Source: JACZQZ01 sp046756945 (lineage in GTDB: Bacteria > Pseudomonadota > Alphaproteobacteria > Rhodospirillales > 2-02-FULL-58-16). Taken from it: a stretch of 13,185 bases of DNA. The stretch's first letter is position 1. Each line of letters starts with the position of its first letter. The notes below the pieces were generated by a model that had not been told where the DNA came from, ran no database searches, and worked only from the letters and a program-made list of their open reading frames with translations. The stretch is taken from positions 1 through 13,185 of the forward strand of contig JBHHXI010000086.1 of assembly GCA_046756945.1 (NCBI GenBank), in the 5' to 3' direction. The translations under genes and the position numbers were made by a program. Below are positions 6,836 to 13,166 of this stretch, piece after piece.

Positions 6836-6863
6836 TCATTATCGACCACATTGGCCGATACAA
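6836..6863 (-). promoter_or_regulatory. Candidate minus-strand promoter for the gcvT-like gene
   Basis: On the minus strand, TTGTAT (6858-6863) and TAATGA (6836-6841) are spaced 16 nt apart in the AT-richer part of the divergent region. It overlaps the LysR-type palindrome. This is a by-eye match only. Confidence 0.35.
6840..6860. promoter_or_regulatory. LysR-type operator candidate (TATCG-N11-CGATA)
   Basis: TATCG at 6840-6844 and CGATA at 6856-6860 form a perfect interrupted palindrome with 11 nt between, fitting the T-N11-A rule for LysR-type regulators. It lies in the 207-nt divergent gap between the gcvT-like gene and the LysR gene, where such operators usually sit. It overlaps the candidate gcvT-like promoter. 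Confidence 0.55.
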
Positions 6864-6880
6864 AAAGAACCAAGCGTGTC

Positions 6881-6899
6881 GACCGCTCCTGGGGCGGTC
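6881..6899 (+). other. Small hairpin in the LysR gene leader
   Basis: GACCGC (6881-6886) and GCGGTC (6894-6899) form a 6-bp stem with a 7-nt loop, ending 32 nt before the LysR start codon. A regulatory role is not shown. Confidence 0.3.
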
Positions 6900-6931
6900 G
6901 TGAAAGCGCGCCGACGCTAGGGGGTATCGTT

Positions 6932-7885
6932 ATGTTCTTGCGCCAGTTCGAATACTTGGTGGCGGTGGCCGAAGAGCAGCATTTCGGCCGGGCGGCCGAG
7001 CGCTGCCACGTCTCCCAGCCAAGTCTGTCAAACGGGATCAAGCAACTGGAACTCGAGCTCGGGGTCCCGATCGTGCGCCGGGGCCAGCGGTTCCACGGCC
7101 TGACGGCGGAAGGCTGGCGGATCGCCGAATGGGCCAGGCGGGTGATCGCCCACCTCGACGCCATGCGCGACGAGCTCGCCCTGCTGCACGATAATCTGCA
7201 GGGCAACCTGCGCATGGGGGCGATGCCGACCTGCTCCCCGGTGGTGCCCATGTTTACCCAGTTGCTGGGCCAGCGGCATCCCGGCGTCCGCGCCGACATC
7301 CAGTTCATCGGCATCGACGCCATGAAGGTGGGCCTGGGCAACTTCTCGCTGGACGTGGGGGTCACCTATTTGAACGAGAAGGACCTCTACAAGCTAAATT
7401 CCCTGCCGATTTACGTGGAACGCCAGAGCCTGCTGGTGCCGGACACCGAGCAGTTTCGGAACCGCACCACGATCACCTGGGCCGAGGCGGCGGAACTGCC
7501 GCTGGCGCTGCTCCGCACCTCCATGTACGAGCGCCAGATCATCGACAGTGCTTTCGAATCGGTGGGCTGCGAGCCCAAGCCGCACGTCGAATCCGAATCG
7601 ATCCTGCACCTGATGTTCCACGTCATGTCCGGCGCGCTGATGACCGTCATCCCCAGCCATTTCGCCCTCGTCCCGGGCACCTTCCCGGGCACCCGCGCGC
7701 TCGATCTGGTCGACCCGGTGATCAGCAGCCAGGTCGGACTGATCTGGGCCGAGGGCACCCCCACCATGCCCATGGCCGAGGTGATGGTCTCCGTCGTCCA
7801 GGAACTGCAGAAATCGGGCGAGCTGCAGCGCAAGCTTGGCGATTTCGCGGTCGTGGAAAAGGTCGTCGCGCGGTTGGTCTCATAG
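6932..7885 (+). CDS. LysR-family transcriptional regulator
   Basis: This is a 317-residue LysR-type regulator of standard length. The N-terminal winged helix-turn-helix is clear: MFLRQFEYLVAVAEEQHFGRAAERCHVSQPSLSNGIKQLELELG, with the recognition helix at about residues 28-38, then VPIVRRGQRFHGLTAEG. The remaining two-thirds is the periplasmic-binding-protein-like effector domain. The HFGRAAERCHVSQPSLS and VRRGQRFHGLT pattern resembles, from memory, regulators found beside NAD-dependent formate dehydrogenase (fds) genes, which would suit a one-carbon setting. AGGGGG at 6919-6924 precedes ATG 6932 by 7 nt; the frame is open much further upstream, but that part lies antisense to the gcvT-like gene. 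Divergent orientation and the intervening palindrome suggest it controls the gcvT-like and perhaps panB-like genes and itself. Its effector is unknown. Confidence 0.92.
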   Translation: MFLRQFEYLVAVAEEQHFGRAAERCHVSQPSLSNGIKQLELELGVPIVRRGQRFHGLTAEGWRIAEWARRVIAHLDAMRDELALLHDNLQGNLRMGAMPTCSPVVPMFTQLLGQRHPGVRADIQFIGIDAMKVGLGNFSLDVGVTYLNEKDLYKLNSLPIYVERQSLLVPDTEQFRNRTTITWAEAAELPLALLRTSMYERQIIDSAFESVGCEPKPHVESESILHLMFHVMSGALMTVIPSHFALVPGTFPGTRALDLVDPVISSQVGLIWAEGTPTMPMAEVMVSVVQELQKSGELQRKLGDFAVVEKVVARLVS

Positions 7886-7926
7886 GCATCGCGCCGATAC
7901 CAGGCGGCGCGCCCCACCATCAATTA

Positions 7927-7940
7927 TTGATCTGGATCAA
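7927..7940 (+). promoter_or_regulatory. FNR/Anr/FixK-type box (TTGATCTGGATCAA)
   Basis: This is an exact match to the TTGAT-N4-ATCAA consensus of FNR-family regulators (FnrL, Anr, FixK). It lies 114 nt before the small Cys-rich gene at 8054. If it works as a class II activator site, transcription would start near 7975. It predicts control by low oxygen or nitrogen oxides. A tandem 9-bp repeat GGAGCATAT lies just downstream at 7972-7989. Confidence 0.75.
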
Positions 7941-8053
7941 GGCGCCCCCCCCGCCCTTGGCGGGAGGATGTGGAGCATATGGAGCATATGAAGTCTGCTG
8001 CGGCTTGGCCGCGGCCGGCGTAAGATTAATTTCCTAATGAGGCTGCGAGAAAC

Positions 8054-8245
8054 ATGACCGTGAGAGAAATGGCGACGGACATCCGGCCCGAGGTCGATCC
8101 ACCGCCCTGCCGGTCACCCCGTCCGGAGGGCTGCGCCCAGTGTTCCTGGGCCTATCATTGCCACTTCCAGCGCCTGGGCCTGCGTCATATCGCCTGGCCG
8201 GGCGTGACGCTTGGCCTGCTGGTGGTCCTGGCCATCGTGATGTAA
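8054..8245 (+). CDS. Small Cys-rich protein with a C-terminal membrane anchor
   Basis: I do not recognise this 63-residue protein. The N-terminal half is hydrophilic and proline-rich, followed by a tight cysteine/histidine cluster C27-A-Q-C30-S-W-A-Y-H35-C36-H37 with another Cys at position 19. The C-terminus (about residues 46-63, WPGVTLGLLVVLAIVM) is a single hydrophobic segment ending at the stop codon, so it looks tail-anchored with the Cys cluster on the cytoplasmic side. The cluster could bind iron-sulfur, zinc or heme. Support for its being real: an exact FNR box upstream, a GAGG sequence about 11 nt before the ATG, a composition unlike shadow frames, and a 7-bp hairpin just after the stop. 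It is small, so a spurious frame is still possible. Confidence 0.6.
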   Translation: MTVREMATDIRPEVDPPPCRSPRPEGCAQCSWAYHCHFQRLGLRHIAWPGVTLGLLVVLAIVM

Positions 8246-8688
8246 TCGTCGGCGGGGCTGCCCGCCGCCACCGCGCCGCCCTGGGGGCGCTACCACCGCC
8301 GTCGTCCCCATGCGTGGCCTCGCACGAGGCCGCGCCCTCCGGCGTGCGATGAACCCCGCCAACCAGGAACAGGATATTCCCGGCTCCGGCGCCGACGGGA
8401 CCGGCCGCCGGGTTTCTCCACGCGCGAGGCGCCTTTTTCCGCTCCATGGTCCTGCATCCGGGAGAAGGACGCGCCGTCTCCCCAGCGTTCCGGTCCCGGC
8501 ACCAGCCATAGCCGGGACATATTGAGCCATCGCGAATAAAAATTTTACAAACTTTAATTTACGGCCTTCTAATGTACGGGTTCGTGAAAAGCACAAAAGA
8601 ATAATTCGGAACCGCACCCGTTGGGATACGGAACGGAAACCGAAACCGAACCCCGCTCATGGGGGACACCAAGAGAACAGGGGGGGTC
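8246..8688. other. Intergenic region between the small membrane gene and soxC
   Basis: I see no supported gene in this stretch; the open frames are short and low-complexity. It begins with a 7-bp hairpin (CGGCGGG 8250-8256, CCCGCCG 8261-8267, no T-tract). A CTTTTT run follows GCGCGAGGCGC near 8430. From about 8530 the composition becomes AT-rich, consistent with a promoter for soxC. The leader then carries degenerate hexamers (CGGAAC, GGAAAC, CGAAAC, CGAACC) around 8631-8654. Confidence 0.5.
8544..8573 (+). promoter_or_regulatory. Candidate sigma-70 promoter for soxC
   Basis: TTTACA (8544-8549) and TCTAAT (8568-8573) are separated by 18 nt in a sharply AT-rich patch upstream of soxC. The match is by eye and the -10 is imperfect. 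Confidence 0.35.
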
Positions 8689-10083
8689 ATGACAAAAGAG
8701 TTGGATCTCGATTTCTACGACGCGAAGACGCGTCGTATGATCAAAGCCGTCCAGGTCGCCGAGGAGCAGATGCTCAAGGAGGCCCGAAGGGCAAGCAGCC
8801 CGTATATGACGGATATTACCCGGCGCCAGGTTCTTCGTGGCGCCGTAATTGTCGGGGGCGCCGCGGCGGCGGTCCCGATGTTCTCCGGCGCGGCCGGGGC
8901 GGGCGTTCCGCCGGGGGCCGCCGACTGGCCGGTGCCCGCTGACCCGACCGCGACGCACGGGCGGCTGACCAACGCCGAGGGCGGGTACGGCTTGCGCTCG
9001 CCGTTCGAAAAAGAGGTGCGGTGGCGCTTCCCCACGGCGACCAAGGAATCGTCGTGGACGATGACACCGCTCGAGTCCGGGCAGGGCATCATGACGCCGT
9101 CGGGCCTGCACTTCGAGCGCCACCACGGGGGCACGGCCTTCATCGACCCGGCCAAGCACGAGCTCGTCGTGCATGGCATGGTCGAAAAGCCGATGAAGTA
9201 CACGGTGGAGGACCTCAAGCGGTTCCCCTCGGCGTCGCGTTTCCATTTCATCGAATGCTCGGGCAACGGGCTCACGGAGTGGAAGAAACCCTACCTGAAA
9301 ACCGTGCAGGGCACCCACGGGCTGACCAGCACCTCGGAGTGGACCGGCGTGCCGTTGTCCACGATCATGGCCGAGGCCGGGGTCAAGGAAGGCGCCACGT
9401 GGATGCTCGCCGAAGGCGGCGATTCGTCGGTGATGACGCGCAGCATTCCCATCGCCAAGTGCTGGGGCGACGCCATGCTGGCCTATGGCCAGAACGGCGA
9501 GGCGCTCAGGCCCGAGCAGGGCTACCCGATGCGCCTTCTGCTGCCGGGCTGGGAGGGCAATACCCACATCAAGTGGGTGCGGCGTCTCGAATTCTCAGAC
9601 GCTCCCTTCATGAGCCGCGAGGAAACCTCGAAGTACACCGACCTGCTGGACGGCGGCAAGGCGCGGCAGTTCTCGTTCGTCATGGAGGCGAAGTCGGTGA
9701 TCACGTTCCCGTCCGGCGAGATGCGCCTGCCCGGGCCCGGGGACTACGAGATCACGGGACTCGCGTGGTCGGGCCGCGGCCGTATCCGGCGCGTCGAGGT
9801 GTCGGTCGACGGCGGACAGAGCTGGCGGGTTGCGGAGTTGCAGACTCCGGTCCTGCCGATCTGCCATACGCGCTTCCGCAGTTGGTGGCGTTGGGACGGC
9901 AAGCCGGCGATCCTGCAAAGCCGTTGCGTCGACGAAACCGGATACACCCAGCCGACCATCAAGCAGCTGGTGGCCGTCCGCGGGCTTGGCGGCCATGCCA
10001 AGTTCGCGTCGATCTATCATTTCAACGCGATCCAGAGCTGGGCGGTCGACAAGGATGGGAGCGTGAAAAATGTCCACGCGTAA
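8689..10083 (+). CDS. soxC: SoxC-type sulfite dehydrogenase, molybdopterin subunit
   Basis: This is a periplasmic molybdenum-cofactor enzyme of the sulfite oxidase family. From ATG 8689 it has 464 residues. The SoxC pattern is strong: TPSGLHFERHHGG, KRFPSASRFHFIECSGNG with C190 as the molybdenum-ligating Cys, THGLTSTSEWTGVPLS, YGQNGEALRPEQGYPMRLLLPGWEGN, MSREETSKYTDLL, GPGDYEITGLAWSGRGRIRRVEVS, and IYHFNAIQSW. A Tat signal (TRRQVLRG, R45-R46, then a hydrophobic alanine/glycine stretch) marks export. The 39 residues before MTDITRR are unusually long; ATG 8806 would give a classical Tat leader, while ATG 8659 is also open. A G-rich stretch precedes 8689. It overlaps the cytochrome c gene by 14 nt. 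Without soxXYZAB nearby, free sulfite is the likelier substrate than SoxY-bound sulfane. Confidence 0.93.
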   Translation: MTKELDLDFYDAKTRRMIKAVQVAEEQMLKEARRASSPYMTDITRRQVLRGAVIVGGAAAAVPMFSGAAGAGVPPGAADWPVPADPTATHGRLTNAEGGYGLRSPFEKEVRWRFPTATKESSWTMTPLESGQGIMTPSGLHFERHHGGTAFIDPAKHELVVHGMVEKPMKYTVEDLKRFPSASRFHFIECSGNGLTEWKKPYLKTVQGTHGLTSTSEWTGVPLSTIMAEAGVKEGATWMLAEGGDSSVMTRSIPIAKCWGDAMLAYGQNGEALRPEQGYPMRLLLPGWEGNTHIKWVRRLEFSDAPFMSREETSKYTDLLDGGKARQFSFVMEAKSVITFPSGEMRLPGPGDYEITGLAWSGRGRIRRVEVSVDGGQSWRVAELQTPVLPICHTRFRSWWRWDGKPAILQSRCVDETGYTQPTIKQLVAVRGLGGHAKFASIYHFNAIQSWAVDKDGSVKNVHA

Positions 10084-10663
10084 ATGGACCATGAGGGCCT
10101 GTGCCGGGCTGGCGCTCGGCTTGGGAATAGGATTCGGCGTCGCCGACGCCGGAGAAGGCTTCGGCGACCGGTTTGGTTTCGGTACGGCGGCGACGCCGGC
10201 CGACATCGCCAGGATCGACATCGACGTCAGGCCGGACGGCCGTGGGGCGCCGGCCGGCCAGGGGACCGTCGACGAAGGCATGCGGGTCTACAACGACAAA
10301 TGCGCCGCCTGCCACGGCGAAAACCTTGGCGGCGTCAAGGGAACCGGCGCCGCGCCGTTGGTCGGCGGCCGGGGGACGCTGACCTCGGGTAAGCCGAAGA
10401 AGACGGTGGAAAGCTATTGGCCTTACGCGTCCATCCTCTTCGACTACACGAAGCGGGCGATGCCCTTCAACGCTCCGGGCACGATGACCGACAACGAAGT
10501 CTATGCGGTGGTTGCCTACATCCTGGCCAAGGGCAACATCATCGACAAATCGACGGTGATGAACGCGAAGACCCTGGCCGCGGTGAAAATGCCGAACCGG
10601 AACGGTTTCATCTTCCATCCCGGCGGCGGCGGCCATCGGCCGGACGTCAGAAACTACAGGTAA
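10070..10663 (+). CDS. soxD: Monoheme cytochrome c, SoxD-like electron acceptor of SoxC
   Basis: This is an exported class I c-type cytochrome expected to take electrons from SoxC to the respiratory chain. The 197-residue precursor has a Sec signal peptide (MSTRKWTMRACAGLALGLG..., probable cut after A27 in GVADA), one heme motif C78-A-A-C-H82 in YNDKCAACHGENLGG, and an axial Met at M131 in KRAMPFNAPGTMTDNEVYAVVAYIL. The gene overlaps soxC by 14 nt, with GGGAG ahead of ATG 10070, indicating translational coupling. Paracoccus-type SoxD is a diheme protein of about 380 residues; this one matches only the N-terminal heme domain, so it is a short SoxD or SorB-like partner. It ends 30 nt before a strong terminator. 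Confidence 0.9.
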   Translation: MSTRKWTMRACAGLALGLGIGFGVADAGEGFGDRFGFGTAATPADIARIDIDVRPDGRGAPAGQGTVDEGMRVYNDKCAACHGENLGGVKGTGAAPLVGGRGTLTSGKPKKTVESYWPYASILFDYTKRAMPFNAPGTMTDNEVYAVVAYILAKGNIIDKSTVMNAKTLAAVKMPNRNGFIFHPGGGGHRPDVRNYR

Positions 10664-10693
10664 TCCGTCGCTCACCAGGGTGGGCATCTTCCA

Positions 10694-10722
10694 GGGGTGG
10701 ACCCGGTCCACCCCTTTTTTTT
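10694..10722 (+). terminator. Intrinsic terminator after soxCD
   Basis: GGGGTGGACC (10694-10703) pairs perfectly with GGTCCACCCC (10705-10714) and is followed by eight T residues (10715-10722). It is a textbook rho-independent terminator on the plus strand, 30 nt after the cytochrome stop codon. On the minus strand there is no T-tract, so it does not serve the convergent gene equally. Confidence 0.92.
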
Positions 10723-10739
10723 CGAGGAGCGGCGCTCTC

Positions 10740-11531
10740 TCAGGCGCCCACTATGGCGGCCTGGGCAAGCTTCGCGGCAAGGCCCGCCGCCACGGCGCCC
10801 GCCGCGACAACCCTTCTCCGGATCGAGGCGAAACCGGCCACGACGGCGCGCGGGGCGAGGCCGATCGCCCGGCCTCCCGCTTCCTCTAGAACGCGGTCCA
10901 CGTAGAGGATGGCGGGCGCCAGGACCGGCAACAGGGAACCGACCAGGATGCCGCGCCCCGCCGGCTCCCGGACGTAGGCGAAATAGACCTCGGCGTAATA
11001 CCACCCGGTGGCGAACCCGAGGGGCGAAAACTGTCCGCGCCAGTGAAGCCAGAGCCCGACGTGGACCGCCGCCAGCCACAGGGCGCAAACCGCCGCCACC
11101 TCGACGACGGCGAGGCCGGATTGCCACGCAGGGTCCGGCCTGCGTCCCGCCAGGCGCAGCACGAATACCGTCCCCATCAGGGCAAGCCATGCGGCGAGCG
11201 ATACCGGCGCGGCGAAGAACTTCGCGGCGAAGGCGATCGTCTCCACGGGCGCCGGCGCGAAGACCAACGACCCGGCGGCGACGGGGACGCCGCCCAACAC
11301 CAGCGCCCCGAGCACGGAGAGCCCGGCGAAGCGCAGGCTCATGGCGCGGCCGCCGAACCGGCGGCGGATGGCGTGTTCGAGCCCGTCCGCCGACCGCGCC
11401 GCCAGGGACGCCACCGACGGCGCCCGGGAAGGGTGTCCATCGGCGTGGCGCGCCATCGCGATGCCGGCCCAGCGATGGACGACGATGGCGCCGATGACGG
11501 CCAGGCAGTCCCAGAACAGAAACCAATCCAT
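10740..11531 (-). CDS. Multi-pass membrane protein of unknown function
   Basis: I do not recognise this 263-residue protein. From ATG 11531 it shows about six hydrophobic segments: WFLFWDCLAVIGAIVV at the N-terminus, LRFAGLSVLGALVLGGVPVA, FFAAPVSLAAWLALMGTVFV, LAVVEVAAVCALWLAAVHVG, GILVGSLLPVLAPAILYV, and AAGAVAAGLAAKLAQAAIV at the end. A soluble loop of about 45 residues after the first segment is Arg/His-rich. The hydrophobic pattern and lack of stops argue that it is real, but this GC-rich region has long open frames on all strands. There is no clear Shine-Dalgarno, and the frame is open 24 codons further upstream. It follows the Ldh_2-family gene on the same strand with a 92-nt gap and converges with soxCD. 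Confidence 0.6.
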   Translation of the reverse strand: MDWFLFWDCLAVIGAIVVHRWAGIAMARHADGHPSRAPSVASLAARSADGLEHAIRRRFGGRAMSLRFAGLSVLGALVLGGVPVAAGSLVFAPAPVETIAFAAKFFAAPVSLAAWLALMGTVFVLRLAGRRPDPAWQSGLAVVEVAAVCALWLAAVHVGLWLHWRGQFSPLGFATGWYYAEVYFAYVREPAGRGILVGSLLPVLAPAILYVDRVLEEAGGRAIGLAPRAVVAGFASIRRRVVAAGAVAAGLAAKLAQAAIVGA

Positions 11532-11623
11532 GTGGCGGCACCACGGTAGTATCCCGGGCGGCCGGCGGGCCGGGGGGAAGCGTGAACGGGGTGTTTCCGC
11601 CAACCGCCCCCGCGGCCACGGGT

Positions 11624-12676
11624 TCAGGCGGCGGCTTCACCGGCGAGGGTTTCGAGCTCGCGCAGCAGGTCCGTCTCGATCGGGATTCCCTCTTCGAGGC
11701 GGCTGCTCCGGCATTCCATCTCCGGTTCGCCGGGCAGATAGATGCGGGCGACGCCGGGCGCGGTCCTGCTGGCGCGGACGTCCGCCTTGAGGTCCTCGAC
11801 CCGGTCCAGGAACGCCTCCGGGTCGGCGACCGCGCCGGGATCGATGGCGAGGAACAGATCGCCCTTGCTCGCCTCCTCGTCCATCCGGAAGGTGCCGCGC
11901 ACGGCCTTGGCGACGGCGCCGCCGGACAGCGCCCCGGCCAGAAGATCGACCATGATCGACAACCCGAACCCCTTTGCCCCCGCCGCCGGCAGCAGGGCGC
12001 CCAGCAAGGCGGCGTCCGGGTCCCGCGTCGGCCGGCCCTGGTCGTCGATGGCCCAGCCTTCGGGAATCTGTTCGTCCCGGTTCCTGGCGACGACGATCCT
12101 GCCCCGGGCCACGTGGCTGGTCGACATGTCGAGCACGATCGGACCGCTGCGCCCGGGGACGCCGATGGACAGGGGATTGGTCCCCAGAACCTTGTCGATG
12201 CCTCCATACGGGGCGACGCCGGATTCCGTATTGGACATGACCACGCCGATCAGGCCCTCGGCCGCGAGCACCTCCGGATAGTATTGGAGCATGGCGATGT
12301 GGGACGCCCGTCGCACGCTGACCATGGCGATCCCGGCGCCCCGCGCCTTTTCCGCGACAAGCGCGGTGGCGACCTTGGCGACGACGGGCCCGAGCCCGCG
12401 GTCGCCGTCGACAAGGGCGGTGTTCGCGGTTTCCCGGATTACCCGGGGGGCGCACCGGGCGTTGATGGCGCCCGATTCGAGGCCGATCACCCACCCGGGG
12501 ACCCGCACCACCCCATGGGAATCGTGGCCGCGCAGATTCGCCTCGACAAGCACGTCGGTGACGAACCGGGCATCCGCGGCGCTCACGCCCCGCGCCCCGA
12601 ACACCCGTTCCGTCACGGCGCTGAGGTGTTCGGCGGCGACCGTGATCCTGGGCTGTCCATCGTCGCTTGCCGTCAT
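11624..12676 (-). CDS. Ldh_2-family dehydrogenase (malate/L-lactate/sulfolactate type)
   Basis: This is an NAD(P)-dependent 2-hydroxyacid dehydrogenase of the unusual Ldh_2 fold, which includes YlbC-type malate dehydrogenase, ureidoglycolate dehydrogenase AllD and (R)-sulfolactate dehydrogenase ComC. The 350 residues are of normal length. Family marks are ANLRGHDSHGVVRVPGW (S53-H-G55), the catalytic-His segment RRASHIAMLQYY (H126), SNTESGVAPYGG, GTNPLSIGVP at 165-174, VLDMSTSHVARGRI at 181-194, and GAKGFGLSIMVDLLAGALSG. The ATG follows a GGTGG sequence by about 8 nt. Substrate cannot be read from the sequence. In an organosulfonate neighbourhood a sulfolactate role is attractive but unproven; it is on the opposite strand from the msm and sox genes. 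Confidence 0.87.
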   Translation of the reverse strand: MTASDDGQPRITVAAEHLSAVTERVFGARGVSAADARFVTDVLVEANLRGHDSHGVVRVPGWVIGLESGAINARCAPRVIRETANTALVDGDRGLGPVVAKVATALVAEKARGAGIAMVSVRRASHIAMLQYYPEVLAAEGLIGVVMSNTESGVAPYGGIDKVLGTNPLSIGVPGRSGPIVLDMSTSHVARGRIVVARNRDEQIPEGWAIDDQGRPTRDPDAALLGALLPAAGAKGFGLSIMVDLLAGALSGGAVAKAVRGTFRMDEEASKGDLFLAIDPGAVADPEAFLDRVEDLKADVRASRTAPGVARIYLPGEPEMECRSSRLEEGIPIETDLLRELETLAGEAAA

Positions 12677-12803
12677 CCGCTATCCACCCGTCTGGATCGG
12701 CGCCGGCGCCTGGAGCGCGTCCCCTCTATCGACATGACAAAGCGTATCACGGAACGCCGGATTGATTTGGCTTGCGCGGGATCCATGGAAAATGTCGCCC
12801 GTT

Positions 12804-13166
12804 CTAGTCGTCCTCGCCCGCGTACACGCAGCCCGCGCTGCAGGTCTCGTGCAGGACCACCTTGCTCAGGCCCGGGAGCTTCGGTTTCACCCGCTTCCAG
12901 ATCCAGCGGGCAAGGACCTCGCTGGTGGGATTTTCCAGGCCCTCGATGTCGTTGAGATAGGTGTGGTCGAGCTCATCCAGGGTAGGCTGGAAGGCGGCCT
13001 CGACCTCGGCGAAGTCGATCACCCACCCGCTGTCCGCACCGGCTTTCCCGCGCAGGTAAAGCCCGACACGGAAGGAATGGCCGTGCAGGCGCCGGCATTT
13101 GTGGCCCTCGGGCGTGTTGGGCAACAGGTGCGCCGCCTCGAAGGTGAATTCCTTGAAAATCTCCAC
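12804..13166 (-). CDS. queD: QueD-type 6-carboxy-5,6,7,8-tetrahydropterin synthase / PTPS family
   Basis: It belongs to the 6-pyruvoyl-tetrahydropterin synthase family; the bacterial member QueD converts dihydroneopterin triphosphate to 6-carboxytetrahydropterin in queuosine and 7-deazaguanine synthesis. The 120 residues match QueD length. The zinc ligands are H13, H28 and H30 (AAHLLPN and RLHGHSF), the catalytic Cys is C24 in HKCRRLHGHS, D67-H68 lie in DELDHTYLN, and E107 in LHETCSAG closes the site. The start is GTG 13166 behind GGAGCGGGGTGG; the upstream context is cut by the window edge. A divergent PTPS paralog acting in folate synthesis is an alternative. It is codirectional with the Ldh_2 gene (127-nt gap), with no obvious functional link. 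Confidence 0.9.
   Translation of the reverse strand: MEIFKEFTFEAAHLLPNTPEGHKCRRLHGHSFRVGLYLRGKAGADSGWVIDFAEVEAAFQPTLDELDHTYLNDIEGLENPTSEVLARWIWKRVKPKLPGLSKVVLHETCSAGCVYAGEDD

Noticed and set aside
6005..6931. Long in-frame extension upstream of the LysR gene (309 codons)
   Set aside because: It is antisense to the gcvT-like gene and has shadow composition; the LysR start at 6932 has a good ribosome-binding site and begins exactly at the HTH domain.
7890..7911. Possible terminator after the LysR gene (CGCGCC / GGCGCG stem)
   Set aside because: The stem is only 6 bp with a 10-nt loop and no T-tract follows, so it is not convincing.
7972..7989. Tandem GGAGCATAT repeat downstream of the FNR box
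   Set aside because: Two 9-bp copies are too few to argue for a regulatory array or a microsatellite; noted as local context only.
8034..8617. Open frames on both strands in the gap before soxC
   Set aside because: They are short, Arg/Pro/Gly-rich, without ribosome sites or recognizable motifs, and overlap each other.
10672..12207. A 511-codon open frame on the minus strand spanning the membrane-protein and Ldh_2 genes
   Set aside because: It is a shadow frame with extreme Arg/Pro/Gly composition and no domain pattern; the Ldh_2 gene in another frame has clear family motifs.
12722..12739. CCCTCTATCG followed by ATGACA, resembling the ends of the palindromic element
   Set aside because: Only 10 consecutive bases match and there is no partner repeat nearby; chance similarity or a remnant cannot be told apart.
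11582..12955. A 457-codon open frame on the plus strand
   Set aside because: It lies antisense to the Ldh_2 gene, has low-complexity Asp/Gly/Arg content and matches no family; it arises from the high third-position GC.
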